A DNA stretch of 64,000 nucleotides from Adineta steineri (taxonomy: Eukaryota; Rotifera; Eurotatoria; Adinetida; Adinetidae), in contig CAJNOI010000007.1 in assembly GCA_905250115.1 (NCBI GenBank), forward strand, positions 855,796 to 919,795, in the 5' to 3' direction. Shown one piece after another: positions 47,198-61,179 of the stretch (its first letter is position 1; each line of letters starts with the position of its first letter). The notes under the pieces were generated by a model that searched no databases, was not told where the DNA came from, and saw nothing but the letters and a program-made list of their open reading frames with translations. A program made the position numbers and the translations under genes.

Positions 47198-48131
47198 TTT
47201 TCAATATAATTTTGTAATTGAATGAAACAAATGGATGATTGTGTGTAAGGTAAATAAATAAATGTGAATAGCATAATAAATAATATGACACGCTTCGATT
47301 TATATATGTGTGTATATATTATCCTTGATCGTGTCACTCTGATCGTAGATTTGACATAGAAAATCAAAGTGCATCGAAAATATGATTCTAATCAACGTAT
47401 TGACGCAGTAAAAAAAAATATATATAATGACTTATCGACTGTCGAAATAAAAAGGTGCACATGTATTGAGATTTACTTTTTTTTAGTTACGATAAAATCA
47501 ATTGATGACTAGTTTTGTAAATCATATAAAGGCACCCAAAAATGACCATATTATATTTTTGATATATCCTAATCTGAGCTCAAGGCTATTTTATTAGTCT
47601 CCACGTGTGTACTAATTAATGTTTATTACAAACGAAAAAATCTTATTATTTAATGATGACTCAGCATTCTTATTTTTTTCTTCCTAACAATATTCATTCT
47701 ATAAATATTATCAGTAAATAAGATGAAAAGAAAAAACCTTCATTTTTCTATACTTATGTAATTATCTATGATATAAGATTTATTTAAAACCTTCTTCTAA
47801 TGAAATATTGATCATATCAATTAATATTATAGCATATTTTTTTATTTGCTTTATTCCGTGATAGCAAAAGAGGTAGTAGTTTGAAGTACGTGCAGAAATA
47901 TTCATATGAAATAATAATAGGTATACAAAAAAAAAAAGAAAAGAAAAGAAATGAAAGGAAAATGTGATACTTGATTGGACTACTGAGATATACGGGTGCT
48001 TCGATCATATACAAAAGCAGAATTAAACAACAAACAAGAACGTTTTATCACAATCAATTTTTTTTTCTTCAGTTAAATACTTTGTCTTTTTCTCAAACAG
48101 CGGCATTGTTATTCATATTTATGATTGATGT
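47198..48131. other. Intergenic, no gene seen
   Basis: About 930 bases between the bZIP gene and the 3' end of PRPS, both on the minus strand. AT-rich with a poly-A/GAAAA run near 47929-47960. No convincing open frame. Confidence 0.5.
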
Positions 48132-50594
<2,463 letters not shown>

Positions 50595-53243
50595 TTTTTT
50601 CGTCACAAGATGTTATTGGTAGCAACAATAATAGTAGTAGTAGTAGTAGGAGTAGGAGTAGTAATAGTAGTATCGATCTGGACGAAGAGAAAAAAGAACA
50701 AGAAGGAAAACACGTTTCTTCTAATCTCCATAATATTTAAGCTATTTTCTCTCTCGTTTTCTTTTCCTATGTAGAAATTCCCGAATCTGTCATATGATCA
50801 TTCTAATAGAAAGACAATCTACAATAGGAGATAAAAACAAAAACTGCATGAACTTTTTTTTTCTTCTATATTCGATATTCAATTACTGTATTCTCTTACT
50901 CTTTATTATTCAGGACCAAGTGCAATAATGCTTATCTTCCAACAATGAATTATTATTATCCTTATATTTTTTTCCTATAGAATTTCTATTAGATTTCGAT
51001 AAGAATAAACAGATCATGCGACTTTGTATATCGAAGAAGAAAAAAAAGAATCGGCTCTAGTTCTTTTTTTTTTGCGATAGGAAATGTATTCGAACAGAAG
51101 AAAAGCATTAACATAGATAATAGACGACAAAAGTCACATCATTATGTATCCATATATCTGTAAGATATTATTATTGCTAATACTAATATATCGGGTCGTC
51201 GTTGTCGTCGACGAAAAACAACATAAAATACGAGCAAAAGCATCTTAATTATCGTTTTCTATTGACGGGAAAGAAGCGTTAATACAAAATAAATATGCTA
51301 GTTTTTTTTCTGAGATTTTTTGTTACTTTTCTCATTACTCAATCGATCCTATGAAAAGAAACAAGATGACCTTTAATAATGAACCTGTATCATTGGTGCG
51401 TATCAAAGGTTTTGAATAAATCGATATTACTATTTAATGTTAAAGATTACCTGTTGTTTACATATTTGAAATGAGAAAAAATCCAGCTTTTAAAATGAGT
51501 AAAGATTGAAAATAACACTGAGTTAAGTTAAAAAAGAATTGTTATATGCAGTTGTCCTCTGTAAGAAAATTTATACAGATGGCGCTTTACAATATTTTAT
51601 TAATAGAATTTTAGAGTAGAAATTTCATTTTATAGATTTTTTATTTATTGTTTTCAAACAAATTTTAAAAAATAAATCAGTATTTTGATTTAATAAATCA
51701 GAATCCAATCAATAATCGAATACGTTAGTCATGTGAAATACTAAATACAATTGATGGTTTCGTAGAATAACGATAACACATACAATTCATTAAGCAATAA
51801 ATCATTATTATGTCTTATCATATGTACGTCTTGGAATATGCTTAGATCATGTAGCCTAATAGAAAGGTCTTGTTTTCAACACCAGAAGACACATGTTCTT
51901 CAACGTGATGAATCGTAATGTGGTTTATATCTTCTGACAACAGTATTTCTAATAGAAATCTAGAGCAAAATATATCAAAGTATACATATGTGAACTTTAA
52001 GATCAGATTAGGAAATGAAAAACAGAAGAATATTCATGGTATTCTTTCACAAAACAATAAATGGAGATACTAGAGATCTATGATTTTTACCGGTTAAAAG
52101 AGGACGTCTTCTTTTCCAATATTATAAAAGAAGAAATTGTTTTCAAATCCGTCCTTTCTGCAAAACATTAGAAAAAAATTCATGGATACAATCTATCATT
52201 CTGATGATATTTCGATTTTGACGGTAAACGGATAGTTGCTCGCGGAACTGAATGTGGGTGTACTGCTTGTTTCCATTTACTTAAATACCAATATTAAGAT
52301 CAAAATTTGCGAGAAAATGCCTTTGCTAGCAACTGTTCTGCGAACAACTGTCCTAAACACGATTTTGACATGTGACATATATAGAGCAACTTCAGATCTA
52401 TAGATAAAGATATAATTGGAATGGTTATCTTCTCACATTATAATCTTAAGCAAATAACATCTTCTATTTACTAGCGCGAAAACTGTGGATATTTAATTTT
52501 TCGTATTTTTTCGTCAAAATTTCATCCACTTGACAGATTATTTTTCTACATTTTTTCTTATTTAATATTGAACAGAAACACGTCTCATTGTATCTTCTTT
52601 TGACTGATGGAAACCGCATGTTTCTAGCTATTTTCATTCTTGCGTTATTTGGAAAAACAGTGGTGAGCACTATATTGTAAAATGGATATTAGTTATAATC
52701 GAAAGAAAACTTTATTCTACTTTCTTTGCTTTTTCAATAACATATTTTTATATGTGATATTCATCATATGTAAAATAAAATTCACTAGAGTGCAAATGTA
52801 GAGAAATACCCGACATTCACATTCTGAAAATGATCACTCGTACAGTTTTACGTGTCGGTATTTTTTATTTTTTCCTAATCTGTTGAATTCTACCTCATCA
52901 ATAATTTTGTCATAATTTTATTTAAATAAAACTAATGAAAATGTCAAAGTAATCATGAAAAAAAATCGGAACAACATCTTGCAAACATTTGAAATTATTG
53001 AACTATGTTTTATTGACAACTAACGACACCTATTGCCACTCTCTGAATGATGTACAGAATATGGATATAGTATGGAGTGATGGACTAAAGTTATGCTCAC
53101 TTCTATACGATCAATTGTTTCTGAAACTCTTGTTTTTTTTATTAATAAATATTAACTATACGATGATATTTTATGCAGATTTTAATTTATTTAATATTCT
53201 AAATTGATCTTTCGAATCAACGATGATAATAGTTTAATTTCTA
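50595..53243. other. Intergenic, divergent promoters, no gene seen
   Basis: About 2.6 kb between PRPS and the plus-strand repeat protein. A TAG/TAGTAGG microsatellite lies at about 50626-50668. Open frames at 52464-52670 (minus) and 52989-53207 (plus) have no recognisable content. Nothing else can be supported. Confidence 0.5.
50626..50668. repeat. TAG-type trinucleotide microsatellite
   Basis: Repeats of TAG with GAG variants, just upstream of the PRPS start codon (50594, minus strand), within its probable 5' region. Confidence 0.8.
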
Positions 53244-53831
53244 ATGACAATGAGTACAAATCAAATTGCAATAAATTCAAAAGAAAAAAATGAAGAACAA
53301 CAATTAACATCGAAAGAAAAACGTGCTATTTATATGTCTCAATTACGTGGTTCAATTGATTCAGAATATCGTCGTATTGAACGTGAAAATAATGCACGTG
53401 CAATGCGTAAAAAACGTTTAGAAAATCCGCTTTATCGTGAACAGGAACGTCGACAAAATCGTGCACATATGGCTGAGATCCGTCGTGAAAATTCTCAATA
53501 TCGACAAAATGAACATATTAAAAATCGTCATCGTATGGAATTAAAACGTAATTTACATCCTCAAACTTTATCAAAAACAAATACTTCAACATCTAATAAT
53601 AATAATAGAACGATTTCAATATATCAAACATTAGAAAATAATTTACAATCATCACATATATCATTCATTCCATATCAAACAAATATTGATTATTATCAAA
53701 GATTATCGAATAATAAACAATTAACTGAATATGAACTTTTACAACAAATTGATGAATATTGTCGACAACAAGATATTGGATCTAGTTCAGATAGTAATAG
53801 TCGTAGTACTAATTCAACATCATCATATTAA
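53244..53831 (+). CDS. STPR-like basic repeat protein
   Basis: A single exon of 195 residues. Residues 35-105 contain three tandem basic repeats with a period of exactly 22 residues, each opening with Tyr-Arg: EYRRIERENNARAMRKKRLE, LYREQERRQNRAHMAEIRRE and QYRQNEHIKNRHRMELKRN; a partial fourth precedes them. Charge and helix pattern resemble the STPR (score and three peptide repeat) DNA-binding domain, whose repeat is 23 residues. The C-terminal half is Asn/Ser/Gln-rich with one possible helix (LTEYELLQQIDEYCRQQ). A nuclear DNA-binding role is a reasonable inference. Two starts are possible (MTMSTN); I used the first. Confidence 0.6.
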   Translation: MTMSTNQIAINSKEKNEEQQLTSKEKRAIYMSQLRGSIDSEYRRIERENNARAMRKKRLENPLYREQERRQNRAHMAEIRRENSQYRQNEHIKNRHRMELKRNLHPQTLSKTNTSTSNNNNRTISIYQTLENNLQSSHISFIPYQTNIDYYQRLSNNKQLTEYELLQQIDEYCRQQDIGSSSDSNSRSTNSTSSY

Positions 53832-55319
53832 ATAGAATAGACTATGTATATTTATTTATACTTTGTTATTCAATTTAAATATTTGTTAACAAAAAATGAT
53901 AATAACATCCTCTTAAAAAGAATATATATTGCAATGGAGTTTTTATTAGATTTCTGTTTTTTGTTTTTTTGATAATATAAATATATATACATACATATAA
54001 ACTTTGTCTTTAACCCTCCGGAGGTGTTCTCGCTTAGTCACACGAACGATGTATGTGGGTCCAAGTGGACCCACACGTAAAGACATAAAGAAAACATGAA
54101 AATTCATCTGTATTGTACTATATAAGATAGATCAAGGTCTACATCATGATCTCTTTTCAGTCACTGATGCATTAATACGCTTGTACTATACGTAAGACGC
54201 TGATTTTTCAGGAAAAAAGAAGGATTGCAATTATTGTGAGTAAAAGTTAAGAGAATGGTGAAAATATTTCGATAGATAAAATAAGGATAGAGAAACACAT
54301 TATTCCTCACTGGCAGCAACAAACTAATCAACCTTCAATAGATAGGCCTTCGAAACAATAGAGGGCATACGTAATACGAATTAAAATCATCTATATAACA
54401 CGAATGTTGTCAGGAAGTCCAAACGGACCTACACTCTAGTTTTTGACTATTGATAGTTTTGCAAGAAATTTTATATGGTTCTTATGTATCATTAGAAGAC
54501 TAACGATTAGCGAAAAGATCGCTTCGAATTGCATAGATCTTAAAGTAGAAAAAAACAAAAAGACACTACTGTGGGCCTCTTGGACCCCCAAACACCGCCG
54601 GAGGGTTAATTATCAATAGTAGTTTAAAAGTTCTCATCTGTCAGATTTCTTAAATCACACTTTGCTATTTCTATATTTTACAATTGATAACAAGTCAATG
54701 ATACATCTCGATATGTTTTATCTAGCAAAGAGGATTACGGGACATTTTGCCCTCCCGAGATTTACGACTTTTGCGCCCTCTCGAAGGCCAAATCTTGAAT
54801 AAAACACTGCCAAAAGAATAGAACTTTCTGACATTATTAAAGTCATAATCATCATTACAGCAAAATGTTTGGATAAACTATCAAAGTGATTATCGAGAAA
54901 TACTTTCTTGTTATTATTTTTAGGTATCTTATTACAACTAACATCTGTTTGTCATGAAGAAAAGTAAACTAAAACAAAAAATACGACGGTATAAATCGTT
55001 GGAGGGATATCGTTTTAGAACAGTGATAAGAAATATCCAAAAAATAATTGATTTTCATGCTTCTATTTCTTATTGAATTTTATGAATGAAAATTTGTAAT
55101 AATTTACTTTATTTTTCAAAACAAATGCCAATATGATTTATATTTTTAAACCAAAAGAATGTATTTAATACATATGTACAAAAAAGAAGAATAATAACCG
55201 TATGAAATAATCAAAAAAAAAAACAAAATTATTCATTAAAATAAAATAACTATGAGATAAAATAATAAATGAGATCATGTTTAAATATGTTCATAATAAT
55301 AAATAAAGAAACGAATTAT
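53832..55319. other. Intergenic, mostly a MITE
   Basis: Convergent region between the STPR-like gene and the membrane-protein gene. About 590 bases are the TTAA-flanked element at 54014-54605. The rest is AT-rich with poly-A runs and no open frame worth calling. Confidence 0.55.
54014..54605. mobile_element. 592-bp piggyBac-type MITE (TTAA target site)
   Basis: Terminal inverted repeats CCCTCCGGAGGTGTT (left) and, on the complement of the right end, CCCTCCGGCGGTGTT, with one mismatch over 15 bases. Both ends are flanked by TTAA (54010-54013 and 54606-54609). Near the left end a perfect palindrome, TGTGGGTCCA-AG-TGGACCCACA, lies at 54055-54076; degenerate forms occur near 54415 and near the right end (about 54571-54590). 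The element is non-coding. It shares the TTAA site, CCCT ends and GGGTCCA-NN-TGGACCC core with the element at 19371-19704, but otherwise differs from it. Confidence 0.8.
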
Positions 55320-56140
55320 TCAAGTAACAGAAAGTGTTAATGTTCTGTATGGATTAGCTGATGAATTATTAAAACCATCTGTATATGGATCATCAAATAA
55401 TAAAGCTTCATCAGGATTTTCATTTAAATGAGCACGTGATGTATCTGGTTGTCGATATTGTCCTAATGATGAATTGTTATTTGAAATGGAAAAGAAATTA
55501 TATCGGCCACGTTTATTTAAACGAAATGATCGTAACATAGTACTAAAACGATTACTTATATTTGATGTATTCGAACTATTTCCTGGATTTGATGGTAAAC
55601 GACGTTGATATTGTTGATTTACACGTTTATACACAAATAACATACTTATAAGTAAAACGACTGTCAGAAGACAAGCAAGAAAAATGAGAAAAATACGACG
55701 GCCATTAACCAGTGATGGTTTAACTTCATCTAAATAATTTAACAATAAAAGGAAATTTTATTTGTTATCAACTTTACTTTTTATTTCAATACATGTGCCA
55801 TTTTTAGTTGTATAATTTTGTGAACATTTTTCACATTTTGGTGGATCAATATGACCTCCGGGACATGATAATGATACGTTTGATGTAGCTAAATAAATAT
55901 CCTACTGTTACTGTCAATATTCGATATATAAATATACAAACTTGTTTCAGAAATAGTTGTCGTAGTTGTATTAACGGATACTGATGTTAATGTTGAAATT
56001 TCGTCAGTTGTATTTTGTCCTTAAGCATAAAATCAAGTGTAAAAAAAATAACAGAAATCAAATAATTGAATACCTTGTATAGAACAATTGAACGAGAAGA
56101 ATAAAATAAGTAAATAACACAGCGAAGTTGTCAAATGCAT
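55320..56140 (-). CDS. Small type I membrane protein with Thr-rich stalk
   Basis: Four exons that splice in phase give roughly 220 residues. They start MHLTTSLCYLLILFFSFNCS, a clear signal peptide. Next come a Thr/Ser-rich stretch (SVSVNTTTTTISETT) with N-glycosylation sites, then a short cysteine cluster CPGGHIDPPKCEKCSQNY and NGTCIEI, like one end of an EGF-type module. A single membrane span follows (FLIFLACLLTVVLLISMLFV). The cytoplasmic tail is about 110 residues, basic next to the membrane and Asn/Ser-rich after, ending YRTLTLSVT. The C-terminal Ser-Val-Thr end is not a standard PDZ ligand. I do not recognise the family; a surface or mucin-like protein fits. The last exon (55729-55320) is the best defined. 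Confidence 0.65.
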
Positions 56141-57096
56141 AATTTTTTTATCAAATATTCAATGTCAAATCTGAATATGAGAATATCGTTACTCACTCTT
56201 TGTCATGGATCATAACAACGAATGAAAGAAACAGTCAATATGAGTAGCTGATCGATGAATCATTAACTATTGAATAATATAGGTGGATGTTGATTTTACA
56301 TTGATTGGAGAAATTAAAAGTAGAGGTCGTCAGTATTCTTTACTCGTAGAAAAAAATTAAAACTAAAATTATATTTTTAATTATTCGTAAAAAAAAGAAA
56401 TTTGATCGAGCTCATTATAAAGACATGAAAATCGGATTCTAAAAAAACAATCCGATCATATTCCGCATAAAACTCGAATAATTATTTTTAGACATGTATG
56501 AGTATCAACCTTTTATAAACTTAATAGCGCTTCAATTTACTTTACTTACAAATATTATCGTATCGTCTTTTAATAGCCTATCCAGCTTTCTCCGTAATAA
56601 TTATATATATATACAAATCTTTAACACAATAAATATACGAGAAAAACTATTGAGATGAATACTGAATTTATACAAAGAATAAATACTTTCTATCAAGGTT
56701 ACATCTGTTGGCATTAACAAACGACGGCCTTCTCACACCATCTATTAATTATTCAAAGGAAAAAGAATCGTCTATATATATTATGATTAAATATTATATT
56801 TTGTTGTAATTTTTCACAGAAAAGAAAAAGATCCTCGAATAAATATCTTCCGTATCATTTTAAATATAATTTGATCGTTCGTTTCTTTTTTGCTGGCTAT
56901 ACATGTTATAGAAATAATTTTTACTTTAAATACAAATAAAAGATATAAGTACAAATAAACAAAACACCAAAAATACATACATTAAAACAAAGAAAAACAC
57001 ATAAAAAGAAAAAACAACAAAATCTGACACAACACTCAAAATAATATTTAAAAGACAACAAAAATATAGAATCACCGGATACAAAAAAAATGTCTT
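56141..57096. other. Intergenic, no gene seen
   Basis: About 950 bases between two minus-strand genes. AT-rich; the stretch 56900-57090 is A-rich and probably the 3' untranslated region of the CCDC81-like gene. Confidence 0.5.
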
Positions 57097-57813
57097 TTAT
57101 TTGTCATTTGATGCTGAATCAATTTTCACAAGTGTTAATTTAAATTCAGTAATAAATGATTCACTAAATTGAAATGTAGCTAATCCAAATGAAATTCTAA
57201 AATGTCCCAATTGTGGAAATTCTAAATCACAATAACCATGTGGATGAATTTCATTATCAATAATAGCAAATAATTGTGATATAGCTATCATTAATTGTTC
57301 ACGTGTTAAACCTGATTGATTTTGTAATGAAACATAATCTAATGTTTGCATATTAAATGATGATAATGTTGTATTTGCTTCAATATGTGAAGATTTTCCA
57401 TTAGCTTGAAGTGATAATGAAAGTGCCGATGAAAGATTTGGTTTTTTTATACGTGATAAACGATGACGACGTGCAAATGTTGTATCCAAGACAAAAAATG
57501 GTTCTTTCATTAGAGAATTTTGATTATCCGATGATGATGATGGATAATCAATAATAACAAAAGCACCAAGTTCTGGTAATAAACATGGTTCATGTTTAAG
57601 TAGTCTTTTACGTATCATTTGAGAAAGAAGTTCCCAAAGATGACGAAGATCATTTTCAACTAAAAAACCATTTGTTTGTTGATCATTATCATTAATAGAA
57701 AATGATCGAATATCTTCCGAACGATTTGTTTGACTAATTAATCGAAATAATGTTTCTGTTGTAAAACGACGACGATATTTCGATGAATAATTATTTGTAT
57801 GTGATGATCGCAT
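57097..57813 (-). CDS. CCDC81-like protein with paired HU-type domains
   Basis: A single exon of 238 residues. Residues about 54-120 (DLRHLWELLSQMIRKRLLKH, then EPCLLPELGAFVIIDY and EPFFVLDTTFARRHRL) and about 160-232 (GLTREQLMIAISQLFAIIDN, then LEFPQLGHFRISFGLATFQF) resemble the two eukaryotic HU/IHF-like domains at the N-terminus of CCDC81. In CCDC81 the corresponding pattern is a helix pair, then GLGTFTF and a second GIGVLSI element. CCDC81-type proteins are linked to centrosomes and cilia. The coiled-coil C-terminal part of vertebrate CCDC81 is missing, so this may be a short relative. A TTCTAG acceptor lies three bases before the ATG. Confidence is moderate because the match is by pattern. 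Confidence 0.6.
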   Translation of the reverse strand: MRSSHTNNYSSKYRRRFTTETLFRLISQTNRSEDIRSFSINDNDQQTNGFLVENDLRHLWELLSQMIRKRLLKHEPCLLPELGAFVIIDYPSSSSDNQNSLMKEPFFVLDTTFARRHRLSRIKKPNLSSALSLSLQANGKSSHIEANTTLSSFNMQTLDYVSLQNQSGLTREQLMIAISQLFAIIDNEIHPHGYCDLEFPQLGHFRISFGLATFQFSESFITEFKLTLVKIDSASNDK

Positions 57814-57918
57814 AATCTAGAACAAGATAAACCTATCTTTTTAACAAATTTTCTTCATTTTTCTAATGTAATAACAAAAAAGAACAAAATATATATAACA
57901 ACATTTGCTTTTTTTTCT

Positions 57919-60793
57919 CTATGAAGTAACAATATGTTGTTGATGTGTATTATGAAAGACTTGGTCTTGTTGAATATCATTTATAGTTGTTAATTCATCA
58001 TGATTAATATCTGTTTCTAAATCGGGCATTATTGATATAGGTGCTGGATAAGCACGGGCAATAAGATCATCAGGTAAGATTTGATGACATTCTTCAAATA
58101 ATGATAGAAGATTTTTCGATGAATGAGAAAGTATTTCCGATGCTTTTTTGCATGTTTCACGAAAACGTTCACCTTCAGATTCAACAAGATTTTTTGATGC
58201 ATTCATTGATGGTACAAGAGGATTTTCAAGATATATTGGCCAATCTTTATCTTTACCTGTTTGAATTAATGATGATTTGGACATATTCTTACGATTTAAT
58301 AACGTTATTAATGATGATTGAAAATCAAAATTTTCATAAAATGTAAAAAAACCTTTGAGAAGAATAGCTAAAAAACAAAAATATTAAAGACTCAATGTAA
58401 GAAAATAATTTCTCACCGAGTGAATTATTATTAGCTTTATTTGATTGAACGTAACGAATATTTTCAAGTTCATTCATAAGTATTGTATCATCACTGAGAT
58501 CACCTAAAACTAATAAACAGAATTTTTTGGATTTATTCTTAATAAATGTATACAAGTAACGCTCCTCCGAAGACTCGCTTCGCTCTTTCTCGTAAAAATG
58601 CATTTTCTGCACATTTACCGGAAAAACAAATGGAAATCGTGAAAAATTAGTTTTCGATGTTTTTTTGATCTTTGATCCCTCTTCACCCCCTTCCCTCCAC
58701 ACGGTCACTCAATAGTCCCCAGATTCGAACTCCTCGTATCGAAAAACATATAGAAATCTCTTTTTCGATGTTTTTTTGACTTTTCCACCCACCCTTAACC
58801 ATGGTCACCCAATAGACCTCTAATTCGAACTCTACGCATCGAAAAACCTCTAGAAATGTTTTTTCCTGAAAATTGGTTTTCAATGTTTTTTTGACCCTGC
58901 GGACAGACAACCAGACAATTTATGTTTGCAAGACTCTTCTCTACGAGAAAGAGAATATACCATTCGCTGCAAGAATATCTTGAGGTGATATTGTAGTTGG
59001 TTGTTCATTAATATAATTAAGTTTAGGCAAAATTTCAATTGATTGAAGATAGAAAAGAACAAGTAATGTCATTTGAAAATTTGAAAACCATGGACCAGGT
59101 GTACTCTGTGTTATTGAAGCTTCACGTGCCCATCGACGAATAACAAAAACAAGTGGTGCAACACGATTATCAATTGAACTTAAATTCCATAACAATTTTG
59201 ACATATAATATGATGATCTAGAAAAATATTCTTAAATAATTTAAATTTGATTTATTTTCTTACTTAAATTCGCTCATTGATACATCACATTGAAGATCAG
59301 ATAAACGATGTTGAAAACGTACAATAGGTACACGTGCTGGAAGAATTATTTGTACATTCGTACATTCAGCCATAAAATGTTTTAATGTATCAGCAAGAAT
59401 CTATTTAGGAAATGAATTTTGGTCCAAATTCAAGATTAGATAGAAATTCACTTTAAGATAAGCTTGTGCTTGAAATCGATCATTTAAATAACTACGTTTT
59501 GTTAAAAAACGTAATTGTGGAATTTTTCCATCACGTTTTATCTAATTATAAAATCAAATAAGAAAGAAATTTAATACAACAAACAAATATTTACATTTTT
59601 TTCTCGGAAATCTTCAAATGTTAATAACATATCAAGATCACAACGAGATTTTCCAAAAGTGTTTACAGATGAACCGAATGGAAGGCAGACAGTATCAACA
59701 AAAATACTTCCAAATGCTTCTGCAGAAACAAACTATTTTGTTATATTTAATTAGAATTAAATCGGTTATAATGTTACCTTCAACAAGTGATGAAACAAAA
59801 AAACGAAGACGAGTATCAAGTTCAGTTAATTTTGTTTTTTGCCAAAAAAATCGAATTTGATCACTAATCTCAAGTAGAAGAATTGCTTTTTACAAAAATA
59901 ATTAACAGTATTTGATTGCAAACCTTACGTTACGAATATCATTTAAAGATTTATCAATAATTGAATCATCGGGTTGTTGAACTTCACGACCAATAGGATG
60001 ATATTTTAATCGTGTACCTGTTTGTTGAGACTAGAAAATGAATATTAAAATTTAAAAAAAATGTTTTTTTCCTATAAAATAATAACATACGGAAAAATAA
60101 AGATTTCGTGATGCACATGGTAAACGATTTTCATTCGTAAAATGACTGGTAATCTTTAGAAGATTATTAACACTTTGTTCATTTGAAAATTCAAGTAAAG
60201 CACATTCCTAAATAATATTTAGATTTTAATGTGATGATATGCCTTAGTCTTATAGACATTCATTAGAAAAATAAATCGGAATTTTTCCTATCAAGATGTT
60301 AACTATTTTTCTATTCCATCTGCTGATATTTTTTTTCATTAGTATTTAACAAAAAATTTGTAATTAACCTTTTTATTAGCTGTATATAACGTCATATTTG
60401 TAATCTGACCAATACGGGAACATAATTTATATAATTCTGATTCCGAATGACTACGACCAAGCTAAAATATATATAAATGTATGTTTAAAATAAAATTATT
60501 GAAGATCTTACATGAATAAGTACTGTTCGTCTTGCTTGTTGTCGTCTAAAATCGAGCATTGTATCAAACGTTTGAGTAACATTACTGGCTAAAATTTATA
60601 AGAAATAGGTTTTTTTTCTATTTTTACTTAATTATTAATGAATACATTTATTTATAGATGAAGGTGAAAATGGAGGTATAGGTGGACGGATTGATGATGA
60701 ATAATGTTGAATTGCAAGTGCATAATGGCATCGATTTAATAAAATACGTAATGACAACGAGGAAGATTGATGTAATGATATCAAAGGTAACAT
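57919..60793 (-). CDS. MTPAP: Mitochondrial poly(A) polymerase (MTPAP)
   Basis: A gene of about ten exons. The start MLPLISLHQSSSLSLRILLN is Ser/Leu/Arg-rich and looks like a mitochondrial presequence. An RNA-binding-like domain follows (ARRTVLIHLGRSHSESELYK, CALLEFSNEQSVNNLL). The nucleotidyltransferase core has the motif PFGSSVNTFGKSRCDLDMLL with its paired catalytic aspartates. Later come RVPIVRFQHRLSDLQCDVSM (the third acidic residue), LAPLVFVIRRWAREASI-like helix positions, and FSNFQMTLLVLFYLQS. The PAP-associated part includes KDWPIYLENPLVPSMNASKN near the end. Members add A-tails to mitochondrial mRNAs. The intron at about 58510-58961 is about 450 nt and carries a tandem repeat. It is transcribed away from CEP295, with 386 bases between the start codons. 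Confidence 0.9.
58583..58953. repeat. About 111-bp tandem repeat bounded by short inverted repeats, in an MTPAP intron
   Basis: Within the MTPAP intron, two units begin TTTTCGATGTTTTTTTGA at 58651 and 58762 (period 111), and a diverged third begins at 58877. Each carries a CACGGTCACTCAATAG- or ATGGTCACCCAATAG-like core followed by ATTCGAACT. On the minus strand this last reads GTTCGAATC, the sequence of a polymerase III B box; no A box is seen. The block is enclosed by a perfect 12-base inverted repeat (CTCTTTCTCGTA at 58583-58594, TACGAGAAAGAG at 58942-58953). Possibly a mobile element or intronic satellite. Confidence 0.6.
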
Positions 60794-61179
60794 CTTAACT
60801 ACTAAATATATCTAATAAGACATACTTTTCCGTCGATATACAATCAATTCAATGAATGGTTACATTTATTGATCAATCTATATGTGTATTCGAAATACAT
60901 CGGACAGATGACACTAGTTTGAAAAATAAATTAACTAAATTTTTAAAAATAATATTTTAGATTAGTCTAATAAATATATAAAAGATAATTGTTTGATTTT
61001 AATTGAAAATATTTTTCAAAATATTTAATTAAATTTTTGTGGATGTTGCTGAGTAATATCGATTTACTTAGCTAGCTGAATGGTATTGAACACCAATCCA
61101 TGACGTGATTCTTTGTCTTATTCTAGTAACATAAAAGAAGAAGACAGTAAAATATCTGTGATCGAAAAAAAAAAGAATA
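60794..61179. promoter_or_regulatory. Shared upstream region of MTPAP and CEP295
   Basis: 386 bases separate the divergent start codons. This must hold the 5' ends and probably the promoters of both genes. The sequence is AT-rich with no recognisable core element. The MTPAP side has a possible acceptor (ATATTTAG) 11 bases before its ATG. Confidence 0.5.

Noticed and set aside
58600-58900. tRNA gene or tRNA-derived SINE in the MTPAP intron
   Set aside because: Only B-box-like words are present; no A box at the expected distance, so it is listed as a tandem repeat only.
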